From positions 1 through 64,000 of the forward strand of contig CAVWDU010000007.1 of the NCBI GenBank assembly GCA_963753815.1: 64,000 bases of DNA, written 5' to 3'. Below, piece after piece: positions 17,421 to 26,260 of the stretch. The notes beneath the pieces were generated by a model. The model made no database searches. It was not told where the DNA came from and worked only from the letters and a program-made list of their open reading frames with translations. This DNA is from CAVWDU01 sp963753815. GTDB lineage: Bacteria; Pseudomonadota; Gammaproteobacteria; Pseudomonadales; Halieaceae. Position numbers and translations under genes: made by a program. Position 1 is the first letter of the stretch. Each line of letters opens with the position of its first letter.

Positions 17421-17690
17421 GGATGGGTGTCCTGTGTAGCCGTGGAGTTGGATACAGGGGAAATTGGGGTGGGTGTCCTGTGTAGCCTTGGGGTGGGTGT
17501 CCTGTGTAGCCCTGTGTAGCCCCCTGTGTAGCCTTGGGGTGGGTGTCCTGTGTAGCCCCTCCTGTGTAGCCCTTGGGGTGGGTGTCCTGTGTAGCCTCTG
17601 TGTAGCCCTTGGGGTGGGTGTCCTGTGTAGCCCCTCTTGGGGTGGGTGTCCTGTGTAGCCCGCTCCTGTGTAGCCTCCTGTGTAGCCCCC
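17401..17690. repeat. Irregular tandem array of TGTGTAGCC units
   Basis: TGTGTAGCC occurs 14 times: eight inside the longer unit GGGTGTCCTGTGTAGCC and six inside shorter forms such as CCTGTGTAGCC. Spacing is irregular, with partial units (TTGGGGT, CCCCT) between. The array is a serial expansion of the right end of the element at 17274-17420. The apparent minus-strand proteins rich in GYTGHP are translation artefacts of it. Confidence 0.9.
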
Positions 17691-18041
17691 TCGCAAATTC
17701 AATCAAATGCAACCCACTCGCCGACAGCAACGATCTCAGGCACTATTCTGAAGTTACGAGAGCATAAACCGAAATCGAAGAGGACACTGCCGCGCAGCGC
17801 CCAAGTTGCATTGAACTGCACACATTACTATCACTGCATTTCGCGCTGCCGGCGGCGGGCTTTCGTCTGTGGCGCTAACCAAGACACCTATCGCACTTCA
17901 CTTGTCGACGGCATAAATCATGGAGTCGAATACGGTAAACGTCAGTACGGGTATCCTGTTTGTTTTCCTCTATTTGGCTTTTAGCCTTCCGTATTTCCTC
18001 TGATCTGAGAACAGCTAAACGACGTTGAAAAAGATTGACTA
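17691..18041. repeat. Gene-free stretch with a degenerate copy of the inverted-repeat element
   Basis: ACACCTATCGCA through CTTGTCGACGGCATAAATCA to GGGTATCCTGT (about 17879-17962) is a diverged copy of the element seen at 17334-17414 and 18765-18835. CTCGCCGACAGCAA near 17718 is another scrap. The rest of this stretch shows no gene. Confidence 0.55.
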
Positions 18042-18057
18042 GACCAGTAGACTGGTC
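18035..18057 (+). promoter_or_regulatory. Candidate promoter/operator of the toxin-antitoxin operon
   Basis: TTGACT (18035-18040) could be a -35 box. GACCAGTAGACTGGTC (18042-18057) is a perfect inverted repeat with 7-bp arms and a 2-bp centre, 24 bp before the antitoxin start. Type II antitoxins normally bind such palindromes to repress their own operon. Confidence 0.5.
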
Positions 18058-18081
18058 GTTTTAAAAAGATTGGGCATTCCC

Positions 18082-18321
18082 GTGAATGAAGAAATTGGTT
18101 CCTATGACGCAAAAACCAAGCTCCCGGAAATACTTCGTCGAGTGCAAGCCGGAGAACGCTTCACCATCACGAATCGTGGCAAGCCGGTAGCAGACCTTGT
18201 TCCTAGCCAGTCTGGAAGCGGTCAGCGAATCGATAGCGCCATCGCCAACATATTGAAAGCCAGGAAGCATATTGTTTCCAGAGAAGAGTTGTCCGAGTTC
18301 AAGAACCAAGGTCGTGAATGA
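18082..18321 (+). CDS. vapB: Phd/YefM-family antitoxin
   Basis: The protein is 79 residues from the GTG at 18082. It starts VNEEIGSYDAKTKLPEILRR and continues GERFTITNRGKPVADLVPSQ, the standard Phd/YefM dimerisation and DNA-binding domain. The C-terminal tail (SREELSEFKNQGRE) should bind and block the toxin. The open frame begins at a TTG at 18070, but GTG fits the family N-terminus better. It overlaps the toxin gene by four bases (ATGA). The symbol follows the toxin partner; the fold is Phd rather than AbrB. Confidence 0.88.
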   Translation: MNEEIGSYDAKTKLPEILRRVQAGERFTITNRGKPVADLVPSQSGSGQRIDSAIANILKARKHIVSREELSEFKNQGRE

Positions 18322-18743
18322 TCGCCTTTGTGCTGGATAACTCTGTCGCCATGCGCTGGTTGCTGGCAAGCAACAACAGTTCAGACCAGCGGTATGCAGA
18401 ATCCGTGCTGAAGTCTTTAGTTGACGCAGAGGCTATCGTGCCCAACCTGTGGCACCTGGAGGCTGCGAATGTTCTGCTGGGAGCAACTCATCGCAAAGAG
18501 ATAGAAATTTCCGAGATAGAGCGCTTCACTGTTCAGCTGGAAAACCTGCCGATAACAGTAGACCCCCTAACTGCAAACCAGGTGTTCGGTCACACCCTCT
18601 CCCTGGCGAGAGCATATCGCTTGAGTAGCTATGATGCCGCCTATTTGGAATTGGCGCTCAGATCAGGCCTGCCATTGTCGACGCTAGACAAAGACCTCCT
18701 CAAAGCCGCCAAGCGGTCAGATGTCGAGATTTATATGGCGTAG
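18318..18743 (+). CDS. vapC: PIN-domain toxin (VapC type)
   Basis: The protein is 141 residues. The PIN-domain acidic residues are present: Asp in FVLDNSVAMRW, Glu in HLEAANVLL, Asp in LSSYDAAYLELA and Asp in STLDKDLLKAA. PIN toxins are metal-dependent RNases, often cutting tRNA or rRNA. The ATGA overlap with the antitoxin shows translational coupling. The module lies between two copies of a short inverted-repeat element, which fits lateral acquisition. Confidence 0.92.
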   Translation: MIAFVLDNSVAMRWLLASNNSSDQRYAESVLKSLVDAEAIVPNLWHLEAANVLLGATHRKEIEISEIERFTVQLENLPITVDPLTANQVFGHTLSLARAYRLSSYDAAYLELALRSGLPLSTLDKDLLKAAKRSDVEIYMA

Positions 18744-18764
18744 CACAACACAAAACAGGACACC

Positions 18765-18835
18765 CGCCGTGACTCACTGGCCGACAGCAAAAGTCGCGGA
18801 GTTGAACACAGCGACAATTGGGGTGGGTGTCCTGT
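18765..18835. repeat. Inverted-repeat element copy downstream of vapC
   Basis: ACAGGACACCC (18765-18775) pairs with GGGTGTCCTGT (18825-18835). The interior CTCACTGGCCGACAGCAAAAG with TCGCGGAGTTGAACACAG matches the interior of the copy at 17334-17414. It lies 22 bp after the toxin stop codon. Confidence 0.7.
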
Positions 18836-18853
18836 GGAGCCGCTACCGTCACG

Positions 18854-18890
18854 AAAAAAAACGTACTGACTTGCCTGGTCCGTTTTTTTT
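18854..18890. terminator. Possible bidirectional terminator-like hairpin
   Basis: AAAAAAAACG (18854-18863) is the reverse complement of CGTTTTTTTT (18881-18890) with a 17-base loop. The stem has only two G-C pairs, so it is weak. No gene lies in the rest of 18744-19048. Confidence 0.3.
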
Positions 18891-19048
18891 AGTGCCTATT
18901 CCCTGTCGCGAAATGACAAGCACCGTGGCCTGTATAGAGCTACCCTCGGAACACGCAGCCCGATTGCTGTCCCACCGCAAGAGGCTGCGCAGCAATCCGC
19001 GCTGTCTCAGCCCGGATACAAAGCTAATGCCTTCCCGAGGATGAATCA

Positions 19049-19864
19049 ATGTCTGCATTCAAGAGTGTCAAGACCCTGAGTAGTTCAGCCCGACGAATCG
19101 CTGTCACCGCCCTGCCGTTGCTGCTTGCCAGCGCGGGGATCAATGCCCAGGAATTTTCCTATAACGGGGATTCCGGACCGGATCACTGGGAGGAGCTCAA
19201 TGACGAGTGGGCGGCCTGTGCGGGTGAGGGAACCGAGGGTGCCAGTCCCGCCCAGTCTCCGATCAACATCAGGACCGGCAGAGTAGTCGCCGATGAAACC
19301 CTGGGTGAACTGGAGCTCGTTACCTTCCCCACGACTATCGACATGTTCAACAATGGGCATACCATTGAGCAAACCTATGAGGATACCGGCACGTCCATCG
19401 TGTTCGATGGCATAACCTATGAGCTATCACAATTTCACTTCCACACCCTGTCGGAGCACACGATAAAGAACAGGAACAAAAAGATGGAAATGCACGGCGT
19501 ATTTACCGAGCCGGGTGGCACCGATCTGGTGCTCGCTCAATTGTGGAGAATCAGCGGTAGCGATCCGGACAACGCCTTCGTGCAGACACTGATCGATGCC
19601 GGCCTTCCGGCTAAAGACGGTGACACCACCGAAACGGACACCATGGTCGACGTAGGCGACGCCTTCACCAACCTGGACAGCTACTACACCTATTCCGGCT
19701 CGCTGACGACGCCGCCCTGCAGTGAAGTGGTCACCTGGGTCGTGCTCAAGGACCTGGTCTCCGTGTCCAAGGAGCAGCACGAGGCCTTCCGCAAAATCCT
19801 CGGCAACAATTTTCGGCCTGTACAGGATACTGCCGGTCGGGAAGTCCGTGGCACAGTGGATTGA
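19049..19864 (+). CDS. Alpha-type carbonic anhydrase, exported
   Basis: The protein is 271 residues with a signal peptide (about 1-33, ending INAQE). Alpha-carbonic anhydrases interconvert CO2 and bicarbonate in the periplasm. The three zinc-ligand His residues are visible: two in LSQFHFHTLSEH (about residues 130-138) and one in KMEMHGVF (about 149). The substrate-pocket stretch SLTTPPCSEVVTW (about 215) and AQSPINIRT (about 70) are typical. The length is normal. The genes on either side are unrelated, and it is probably transcribed alone. Confidence 0.93.
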   Translation: MSAFKSVKTLSSSARRIAVTALPLLLASAGINAQEFSYNGDSGPDHWEELNDEWAACAGEGTEGASPAQSPINIRTGRVVADETLGELELVTFPTTIDMFNNGHTIEQTYEDTGTSIVFDGITYELSQFHFHTLSEHTIKNRNKKMEMHGVFTEPGGTDLVLAQLWRISGSDPDNAFVQTLIDAGLPAKDGDTTETDTMVDVGDAFTNLDSYYTYSGSLTTPPCSEVVTWVVLKDLVSVSKEQHEAFRKILGNNFRPVQDTAGREVRGTVD

Positions 19865-19991
19865 GCAGGCGTGAAACCAGGGCCGGGGATTGCTGACACA
19901 CTGGAAGCTGTCCCCGGCGTGTATGGACGCCAGGCATCCACTGCCCGCTGGCCGAGTGCCCTAGCGGTAGAATCAGCTCAGGCTACGGCAA

Positions 19992-21107
19992 TCAGGGTGT
20001 CACCGCAGGCGTCACTCTCAACAGTTTGCCCTGCGCGCCGTCCGTCAGCAGGTAGAGATGTCCATCCATGCCCATGGTCACCTCCCGGATGCGCGCATCG
20101 AGTTCACCGAACAGCGACTCCTGGCCGGCCACTTCGCCCTCTTCCAGATCCACGCGCCTGACTTCCTTTGCCACCAGTGCGCCAACGAGGAGATCGCCAC
20201 GCCACTCCGGAAAATATTCTCCGGTATAAAGGGCCATTGACGAGGGCGCGATGCTGGGCGTCCAGTGGAGCAGGGGCTGCTCCATGCCCTCGGCCGCCGT
20301 GAACGGAGATACACGGGCGCCGCTGTAGTCAAGCCCATAGGTAATCGCCGGCCAGCCGTAATTGGTCCCCGGTTTCAGTACATTGATCTCATCCCCGCCG
20401 CGCGGACCGTGTTCGTGCATGTACACCGTGCCGCTGTCTGCGTCGTAGACGAGCCCCTGGGCATTGCGATGTCCGTAGGACCAGATACGTTTACTGTTGG
20501 CGCCGCTGAAAGGATTATCCCCGGGGACACTGCCATCGTCCATCACCCGCAGAATTTTTCCCATTTCATTGTCAAGGTCCTGCGCCACCTCGCGGTAGTC
20601 AAACCCCTCGCCGACGGTGACGAGCAGTGTGCCATCCGCCAGGAAGAGCATCCTGCCACCATAGTGCTGGGGTGTGTCTTTCGTTGGCTGAACGCGCAGT
20701 ATCTGTTCGGCGTCTGTCAGTCGATTGCCGTCCAGGGTCGCGCGCGTTATCGCTGTGGCGTTTGCGTCGGGTGTGCCGTCGGCGTAGGACAGGTAGATGC
20801 GCTGATTGCTGGCGAATTCCGGGTGCAGCACCACGTCCAGCAGGCCACCCTGGCCGGCGAAGTAGCTGGCGGGCACGCCCTCTACGACCTGCGTCGAGCC
20901 GGCCGGCGACACCCGCAGCAATTGCCCGGTGCGCTCGGTGACCAGGAAACTCTCATCGGGGAGCTGGGTAACCGCCCAGGGATGATCGAGGTTTTCAGCG
21001 ATTGTCACCAGCGTATAGTCGGGAGCGCTGGCCACAAGGTGAGCTGAAAGCAGCGGCGCCAGGGCTGCAATTGCCTGGCTTACCCAGAGCGGTAATTTGA
21101 CCTTCAT
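19992..21107 (-). CDS. PQQ-dependent sugar dehydrogenase-like beta-propeller (exported)
   Basis: The protein is 371 residues with a signal peptide (about 1-26). The family oxidises aldoses or related sugars with PQQ and releases electrons to the respiratory chain. Typical stretches are LDHPWAVTQLPDESFLVTER, QGGLLDVVLHP, YGHRNAQGLVYD, MHEHGPRGGDEINV and GTNYGWPAITYG. The start at 21107 follows AAGGA. The open frame extends to 21470 but has no signal there. It is divergent from a membrane-protein gene 64 bp away, with a shared promoter region. True substrate unknown. Confidence 0.88.
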   Translation of the reverse strand: MKVKLPLWVSQAIAALAPLLSAHLVASAPDYTLVTIAENLDHPWAVTQLPDESFLVTERTGQLLRVSPAGSTQVVEGVPASYFAGQGGLLDVVLHPEFASNQRIYLSYADGTPDANATAITRATLDGNRLTDAEQILRVQPTKDTPQHYGGRMLFLADGTLLVTVGEGFDYREVAQDLDNEMGKILRVMDDGSVPGDNPFSGANSKRIWSYGHRNAQGLVYDADSGTVYMHEHGPRGGDEINVLKPGTNYGWPAITYGLDYSGARVSPFTAAEGMEQPLLHWTPSIAPSSMALYTGEYFPEWRGDLLVGALVAKEVRRVDLEEGEVAGQESLFGELDARIREVTMGMDGHLYLLTDGAQGKLLRVTPAVTP

Positions 21108-21170
21108 CGGGTTTTCCTTTGCTTGCAAGCGCGTCATTATAGGCGTGAAATCAACCGGAGATACAACACC

Positions 21171-21605
21171 GTGGTGAACGTACTCAAAGCCTACCTTGCC
21201 GCAACAGTGCTCACGTTCGTCCTGGCGAGCGCCCTTTCCACCCAGATGATACTGTCGAATGTCCAGTCGATGGGCCTGGACGTGTCGATGGGCGTGCGCC
21301 TCACCACCACGTTCCAGGATCTGCTCGGCATGACGTCCAGTTACCTCGTCCTGATCGCGGTAGCATTCATCGTGGCACTGCCCGTGGCGGCGTGGCTCGC
21401 CCGACTCGCTCCCGGTGGCTCCCCCTTGCTGTTCGCGCTCGCAGGCTTTGTTGCTATTGCCGCGCTTCACTTAACACTGAAAATGGTACTGGACATCCAC
21501 CCGGTCGCCGTGACGAGGACACTACCTGGTCTGCTGGGGCAGTGTCTGGCAGGCGCCGCAGGAGGATGGTGTTACTACCTGTTGCGGCAGAAACACAGCG
21601 CCTGA
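21171..21605 (+). CDS. Four-helix membrane protein of unknown function
   Basis: The protein is 144 residues from the GTG at 21171, ten bases after GGAG. Hydrophobic helices lie at about residues 5-25, 55-75, 85-105 and 118-140. No family was recognised. It is followed 22 bp later by a DksA/TraR-like gene on the same strand, so the two probably form an operon. It is divergent from the sugar dehydrogenase. Confidence 0.65.
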   Translation: MVNVLKAYLAATVLTFVLASALSTQMILSNVQSMGLDVSMGVRLTTTFQDLLGMTSSYLVLIAVAFIVALPVAAWLARLAPGGSPLLFALAGFVAIAALHLTLKMVLDIHPVAVTRTLPGLLGQCLAGAAGGWCYYLLRQKHSA

Positions 21606-21627
21606 CGCTCAACTTAGAAATCGGGAT

Positions 21628-21966
21628 ATGGAACAAGCCGAGCTTGACGCCCGCAGGGAGACTTTGCTCACGCTCAAGGCAGACATCGAGCAATTGAACA
21701 ACGACGGCAGGGAAGCCGCCGGGACAGTGACCCTGGACCAGGCGAAGGTGGGCCGTCTGTCGCGAATGGAAGCGATGCAGGCTCAGCAGATGGCGCAGGA
21801 GACTGCCCGTCGGCGGCAGCTACAACTGCACAAAATCGCCAGTGCGTTAAACCGCCTGGACACAGGCGACTACGGCTTCTGCCTGGCCTGCGGTGAGGCC
21901 ATCAACCCCGCCAGGCTGGACTTTGATCCGGCATGCACCCGCTGTATAAACTGTGCGGACGGGTGA
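21628..21966 (+). CDS. DksA/TraR-family C4 zinc-finger protein
   Basis: The protein is 112 residues. An N-terminal coiled coil (about 1-75) is followed by a C4 zinc finger, CLACGEAI (about residue 88) with CTRCINC at the C-terminus. The family binds RNA polymerase through its secondary channel. This is shorter than true DksA and closer to the YbiI/TraR class. It follows a membrane-protein gene by 22 bp and is convergent with an amidase gene. Confidence 0.88.
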   Translation: MEQAELDARRETLLTLKADIEQLNNDGREAAGTVTLDQAKVGRLSRMEAMQAQQMAQETARRRQLQLHKIASALNRLDTGDYGFCLACGEAINPARLDFDPACTRCINCADG

Positions 21967-22007
21967 CGATGTTCCCTGTGGTTTAACACCCGCGCGGTGA
22001 GCGCCGT

Positions 22008-23387
22008 CTATTCCGGGTGCGCCAGTGGACCGCGCCAGGCTTCTATTGCCCGCCCGAGTGCAATCAATGTCGACTCGTCAAAACTCTGCCCGATCAGCTG
22101 TATGCTGGTGGGGATGCGTCGCGAGCCGACATGCCACGGAATCGAAAGCGTCGGGCTGCCGGATGCGTCGAAGGGTGCCGTGAATTTGAGGGTCTCAACC
22201 AGATCTCCCTCCGCCTCGTCCATCTCCGGCGTGCCCTCCCGGGGTGGCGCATACAGCCCGTACGACGGACTCAGCATCACATCGCAGCGTGCCCACTCGC
22301 CGGCGAGATGAGCCACGAACTCCCGCCGCGACAGTTCCGCCAGCATGTAGTCCTGCGCGCTGAAAGACTCCCCGAGTTCGAGCAGGTCGCCGAGGTGCCC
22401 ATACTCCGCTTTGCGCGCGGGCCAGGTCTCACGGTGGGCATGCAGCGCCTCTACTGCCGTGGTTACGGGCCATTGCGCAGTCACCGCATGGTAGGGAAGA
22501 ACCACGTCCACGAGCTGGTGGCCGTTATCGGCCAGCAGGCCGGCAACGGCCCTGACAGCACTGACCTGCTCGGGATCCGTGGAGCCTTCCACGTAAGCCC
22601 AGTCGATACCGATCCGCAAACCGGACGCAACATGCGCCCGGTCAGCCAGGTAATCCGTTACCGGTTCACGACTGGAGGTGGCGTCGCGCTCATCGAAGCC
22701 TGCAATAATGTGCAGCATCGCTGCAGCGTCCGCCACGCTTCGGGTCATGGGCCCGATATGATCCAGCGAATAAGCCAACGGGAACGCACCGAAGCGACTG
22801 ACCCGACCCCAGGTGGGCTTCAGACCAACGATCCCGTTTGCAGCCGAGGGAAACCGGATGCTGCCCCCGGTATCGGTGCCGAGGCTCGCGAAGCACAGTC
22901 CCGCCGCAGTCGCCACACCGGAACCCGAGGATGACACGCCCGCCCAGCATTCCGGGTCGAACGGGTTGCGCGGAATCGCGACGGCGGGATGATGGCGCGA
23001 GAACGCGCCCTCGGTCAGCTGCAGTTTTCCCAGGGTAATCGTGCCCGCTTCGCGCAGCCGTGTCACCACGGTGGCGTCGTGTTCCGGCAGGTAATCCCTG
23101 TAGATCATCGTGCCGCTCGCGGTCGGCCAGTCGCGGGTGAAAAGCAGGTCCTTGAGCGCAATCGGCACGCCGTGCAGCGGCGACCGGATTCTGCCGGCGC
23201 GGATTTCCTCGTCGGCTCGCTCAGCCTGGGCCAGACTCAGCGCGGGATCGAGACGGGCGAATGCGTTGAGATCCGTCCGTGCGTCAATCCGCTCAAGCAG
23301 TGCCCGGGTAACGACCTCGGAGCTCAGCTCACCGGCGTGGATTTTCGCGCCGATCTCAAGCGCTGACTGGTAATGCAATTCCGTCAT
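22008..23387 (-). CDS. Amidase-signature family amidohydrolase
   Basis: The protein is 459 residues. The Ser-cisSer-Lys triad is visible: Lys in VPIALKDLLF (about residue 77), the cis-Ser in GVSSSGSGVAT (about 150) and the nucleophile Ser in GTDTGGSIRFPSAANG (about 173). There is no signal peptide, so it is cytoplasmic. The start at 23387 gives the usual N-terminus; the open frame runs on to 23438. Substrate unknown. It is a different subfamily from the Tat-exported amidase at 33.3 kb. Confidence 0.9.
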   Translation of the reverse strand: MTELHYQSALEIGAKIHAGELSSEVVTRALLERIDARTDLNAFARLDPALSLAQAERADEEIRAGRIRSPLHGVPIALKDLLFTRDWPTASGTMIYRDYLPEHDATVVTRLREAGTITLGKLQLTEGAFSRHHPAVAIPRNPFDPECWAGVSSSGSGVATAAGLCFASLGTDTGGSIRFPSAANGIVGLKPTWGRVSRFGAFPLAYSLDHIGPMTRSVADAAAMLHIIAGFDERDATSSREPVTDYLADRAHVASGLRIGIDWAYVEGSTDPEQVSAVRAVAGLLADNGHQLVDVVLPYHAVTAQWPVTTAVEALHAHRETWPARKAEYGHLGDLLELGESFSAQDYMLAELSRREFVAHLAGEWARCDVMLSPSYGLYAPPREGTPEMDEAEGDLVETLKFTAPFDASGSPTLSIPWHVGSRRIPTSIQLIGQSFDESTLIALGRAIEAWRGPLAHPE

Positions 23388-23694
23388 ATTGTTGCACGTC
23401 CTCGATGAAGTCGTTCGTGGGCGACACGGCGCCCGCACATGAATACCAACGTCAGTCTAGACCACGCCACAGCCGGCAGACCGGATGAGCGCCCGGGCAC
23501 TGCCAAGCCAGGACACCTGACCGGCTACACACACTGGTCTTACCGACAGATCTCGCACGCCCTGGTCATCCGGGCCCAGGGGCGATGCTTCACAAATTCC
23601 GTGGCTCCGGTGCGGACGGGGGCGCCAGATTCAGCAGCTTTTAAGTGGTATCCTGCCTACCCCGAACGAGCCGAGCGGCGCCTTCACCTGCTGT
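23388..23694. other. Divergent intergenic region
   Basis: The region lies between the amidase (minus) and the kinase (plus). It should carry promoters for both. No clear palindrome or further gene was seen. Confidence 0.4.
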
Positions 23695-24753
23695 ATGGAT
23701 ATCGATACCCTCACTCCGAACGACATGCGTTTCAATCCGCCGGATTTTTCAGTGGAGTCGATCGCGCCGTTGATTCGCGACGTCTACGGGCTCAGGGGTT
23801 CGTGGACCTCCCTGGATGGCGAACGTGACCAGAACTTCAAGCTGGTATCCGCTGATGGCGACGCGTACGTCGTCAAGATCGCAGGGCCGGACGAGGCTCC
23901 GGCGCTGACGGATTTCCAGGTGCAGGCGCTTTTGCACCTGCACGCGCACAGCCCGGCATTGCCGGTGCCCCGACTGGTGCGCACCCTGGCCGGAGAGTGT
24001 CTCAGCGCCGTTGAGGACCACGAGGGTGTCTCCCATGCCATCCGGGTGGTGACATTCCTGCCTGGCATTCCCTACGGCGAGGGCGTGTTCCCGTCGCCTG
24101 TCCAGCTTGAGGAAGTCGGCCGCTTCATGGCGCGGGTGGTAAATGCTTTGGCCGGCTTCGAGCACCCGGCGTCGCGGCATTTCATGCCCTGGAACCTGGC
24201 TAACGGTGTAGCGGTGTCGCGGGAGCTGTGGGCCGATGCCGAAGAGGACGTCCGCGCCCTGGTCCCCGCGGCGCTTATCGAGCGCCTGCGCAACGAGGCG
24301 TTGCCCGCCCTCAATGCGCTGCCATCGCAGGTGATCCATAACGACGGTCATAACTACAACCTGCTGCGGCCGGACGCCGAGTCCCCGACCGTGGTGGGAC
24401 TGATCGACTTCGGGGATATGGTGTACGGGCCTGTTATCAACGAACTGGCAGTGACTGCCACCACCTTCCAGCGGCTCTGCCCCGAACACCTGGGCGCGGT
24501 GAAGCCGCTGCTGGCGGGATTTCACGGCGCCCACCCGCTGAGCGACGCCGGAGTCACCCTGCTCTGGGATGCCATCGTACTGCGGCTGCTGATCACGGTG
24601 CTCCTCAGTGACATCAAGGTGCGCATAGGCGGTACATCCGCCGCCGATGCCCTTGAAGACCGCAGCGAGGCCATGGTGATGCTGGCAGAGGCGGTGCGCG
24701 CCGACCATGCCGCCACCGCGAATGCGCTGCGGGCGGTGTGTGGCTACAAATGA
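23695..24753 (+). CDS. APH-fold small-molecule kinase (hydroxylysine-kinase-like)
   Basis: The protein is 352 residues with an aminoglycoside phosphotransferase/choline kinase fold. The catalytic Brenner motif is QVIHNDGHNYNLL (about residues 213-225) and the metal-binding motif is GLIDFGDMVYGP (about 238-249). Similar kinases (AGPHD1 type) phosphorylate hydroxylysine, and in bacteria they are often fused or adjacent to AGXT2L-type phospho-lyases. Here the phospho-lyase gene starts 11 bp downstream. The kinase therefore probably makes the phosphorylated amino alcohol that the next enzyme cleaves. A later ATG at 23725 is an alternative start. Confidence 0.85.
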   Translation: MDIDTLTPNDMRFNPPDFSVESIAPLIRDVYGLRGSWTSLDGERDQNFKLVSADGDAYVVKIAGPDEAPALTDFQVQALLHLHAHSPALPVPRLVRTLAGECLSAVEDHEGVSHAIRVVTFLPGIPYGEGVFPSPVQLEEVGRFMARVVNALAGFEHPASRHFMPWNLANGVAVSRELWADAEEDVRALVPAALIERLRNEALPALNALPSQVIHNDGHNYNLLRPDAESPTVVGLIDFGDMVYGPVINELAVTATTFQRLCPEHLGAVKPLLAGFHGAHPLSDAGVTLLWDAIVLRLLITVLLSDIKVRIGGTSAADALEDRSEAMVMLAEAVRADHAATANALRAVCGYK

Positions 24754-24763
24754 GGTTAAGGCA

Positions 24764-26038
24764 ATGAACCTGCTACAGCGTCGTCAGCGCGCCCTGGGGC
24801 CCGCTTACAGCCTGTTCTACGAAGAGCCTGCGCACCTGGTCCGCGGCGAGGGTATCTGGCTCTGGGATGCAACGGGCAAGCAGTACCTGGATTGCTACAA
24901 CAACGTGGCCTCCGTCGGGCACTGTCATCCCCGTGTCGTGGCGGCGCTGTCCAGGCAGGCATCGACCCTGAATACCCACACCCGCTACCTCCACGAGAAC
25001 GTGGTGGAGCTGTCCGAGGCGCTCACCGCTCACCTGCCCGGGGAGCTCAGCGTTTGCATGTTTGTCTGCACCGGCACCGAGGCCAACGACCTCGCCACCC
25101 GCATTGCCCGCACGGTCACGGGAAACCACGGCATGCTGGTCTCGGAGTTCAGTTACCACGGCAATTCAACGCTGGTGTACGCGTTATCCACGGCCGACTG
25201 CACACAGCGCCCCGAGTGGCTGGCGGAATTTTCGCCACCCTGCGCTTACCGGCCGACCTTTGCCGGCGACGATTTACTGACGGGCGCCATCGACTCCGTC
25301 TCCGCGGCTTTGGACCGACTGGGTGGCAACGGCCATCGCCCGGCAGCGATGATGATCGATACCATCTTCGACTGCCCCGGTACCGCGGAGGCTCCAGCCG
25401 GTTATTTTCCGCGCGTGTTTGAACAGGTACGCGCCGCGGGCGGGCTGGTGATCGCAGACGAAGTGCAGGCCGGATTCTGCCGCACCGGCAAGTGGTGGGG
25501 ATTCGCTCACGATGATGCGATCCCGGACATCGTGACCCTGGGTAAGCCAATGGGGGCGGGCCATCCCCTGGCGGCCGTGGTGACGACACCGGCTATCGCC
25601 GCGCAGTTCGCAGCCAGCGCCGGCTACTTCAACACCTTCGGGGGTAACCCGGTCTCCGCCGCGGTGGGTAAAACCGTCATCGAGGTGATCGAGGACGAGG
25701 GCATCGAGGCCAGCGTCGGGCGGGTGGGAGCCTACACCCGTGCGGGGTTGAATGAGCTGAAAAGCCGGTACGAGATGATCGGGGATATCCGTGGCCGAGG
25801 GCTGTTCCTCAGCGTCGACCTGGTCAGCGATCCCGAGACAAAAGCCCCGGATAAAGCGGCGGCCCACCACATGGTCAACCAACTGAAGGCTGAAGGCGTA
25901 TTGCTGTCCGCCCACGGGCGCCACGACAACGTTCTCAAGATCCGCCCCCCGATGGTATTCGACGAAGCCAACGCCGATCAGCTGCTGACCGCGCTGGATA
26001 CCTGTTTTGGCAGGATACACACCAGCTCGTGGCGATAG
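24764..26038 (+). CDS. Class III PLP enzyme, AGXT2L-type phospho-lyase
   Basis: The protein is 424 residues. It looks like a class III aminotransferase, but the region around the PLP lysine (DIVTLGKPMGAGHPLAAVVT) and the following YFNTFGGNPVSAAVG match the AGXT2L group. Those enzymes eliminate phosphate and ammonia from phosphoethanolamine or 5-phosphohydroxylysine rather than transaminate. VLLSAHGRHDNVLKIRPPM near the C-terminus also fits. The ATG at 24764 follows GGTTAAGG. Coupling to the kinase suggests a two-step pathway: phosphorylate, then beta- or gamma-eliminate to an aldehyde. Which substrate is used is open. Confidence 0.87.
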   Translation: MNLLQRRQRALGPAYSLFYEEPAHLVRGEGIWLWDATGKQYLDCYNNVASVGHCHPRVVAALSRQASTLNTHTRYLHENVVELSEALTAHLPGELSVCMFVCTGTEANDLATRIARTVTGNHGMLVSEFSYHGNSTLVYALSTADCTQRPEWLAEFSPPCAYRPTFAGDDLLTGAIDSVSAALDRLGGNGHRPAAMMIDTIFDCPGTAEAPAGYFPRVFEQVRAAGGLVIADEVQAGFCRTGKWWGFAHDDAIPDIVTLGKPMGAGHPLAAVVTTPAIAAQFAASAGYFNTFGGNPVSAAVGKTVIEVIEDEGIEASVGRVGAYTRAGLNELKSRYEMIGDIRGRGLFLSVDLVSDPETKAPDKAAAHHMVNQLKAEGVLLSAHGRHDNVLKIRPPMVFDEANADQLLTALDTCFGRIHTSSWR

Positions 26039-26260
26039 TCACGGTCAGTGATTGCGCCGCGGGCAGTCGGCAACAAAACGAGGCCGAAAGCTGTGTGTAA
26101 GCGGTTTGCCCCGAACGCACAGCGATCACCTGACGGTCTCCGCTACCGCCTGCGCTATCACTGACGTATCCTGTGGCTGACGCCATTCCCAACGGGTAGA
26201 AACGCCATCCCCCGCCTGCCGCCAGTACTCCGGTTTCTCATACCATCTGCAATCGGCATC

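Noticed and set aside
17401..17690. Possible CRISPR array
   Set aside because: Units are adjacent or irregularly spaced, with no unique spacers of constant length and no cas genes. It is an expanded end of an inverted-repeat element.
17079..17730. Long minus-strand frames encoding GYTGHP/ATQDTHP-rich repeats
   Set aside because: They are translations of the TGTGTAGCC tandem array and run into the monooxygenase antisense. There is no start signal or family match.
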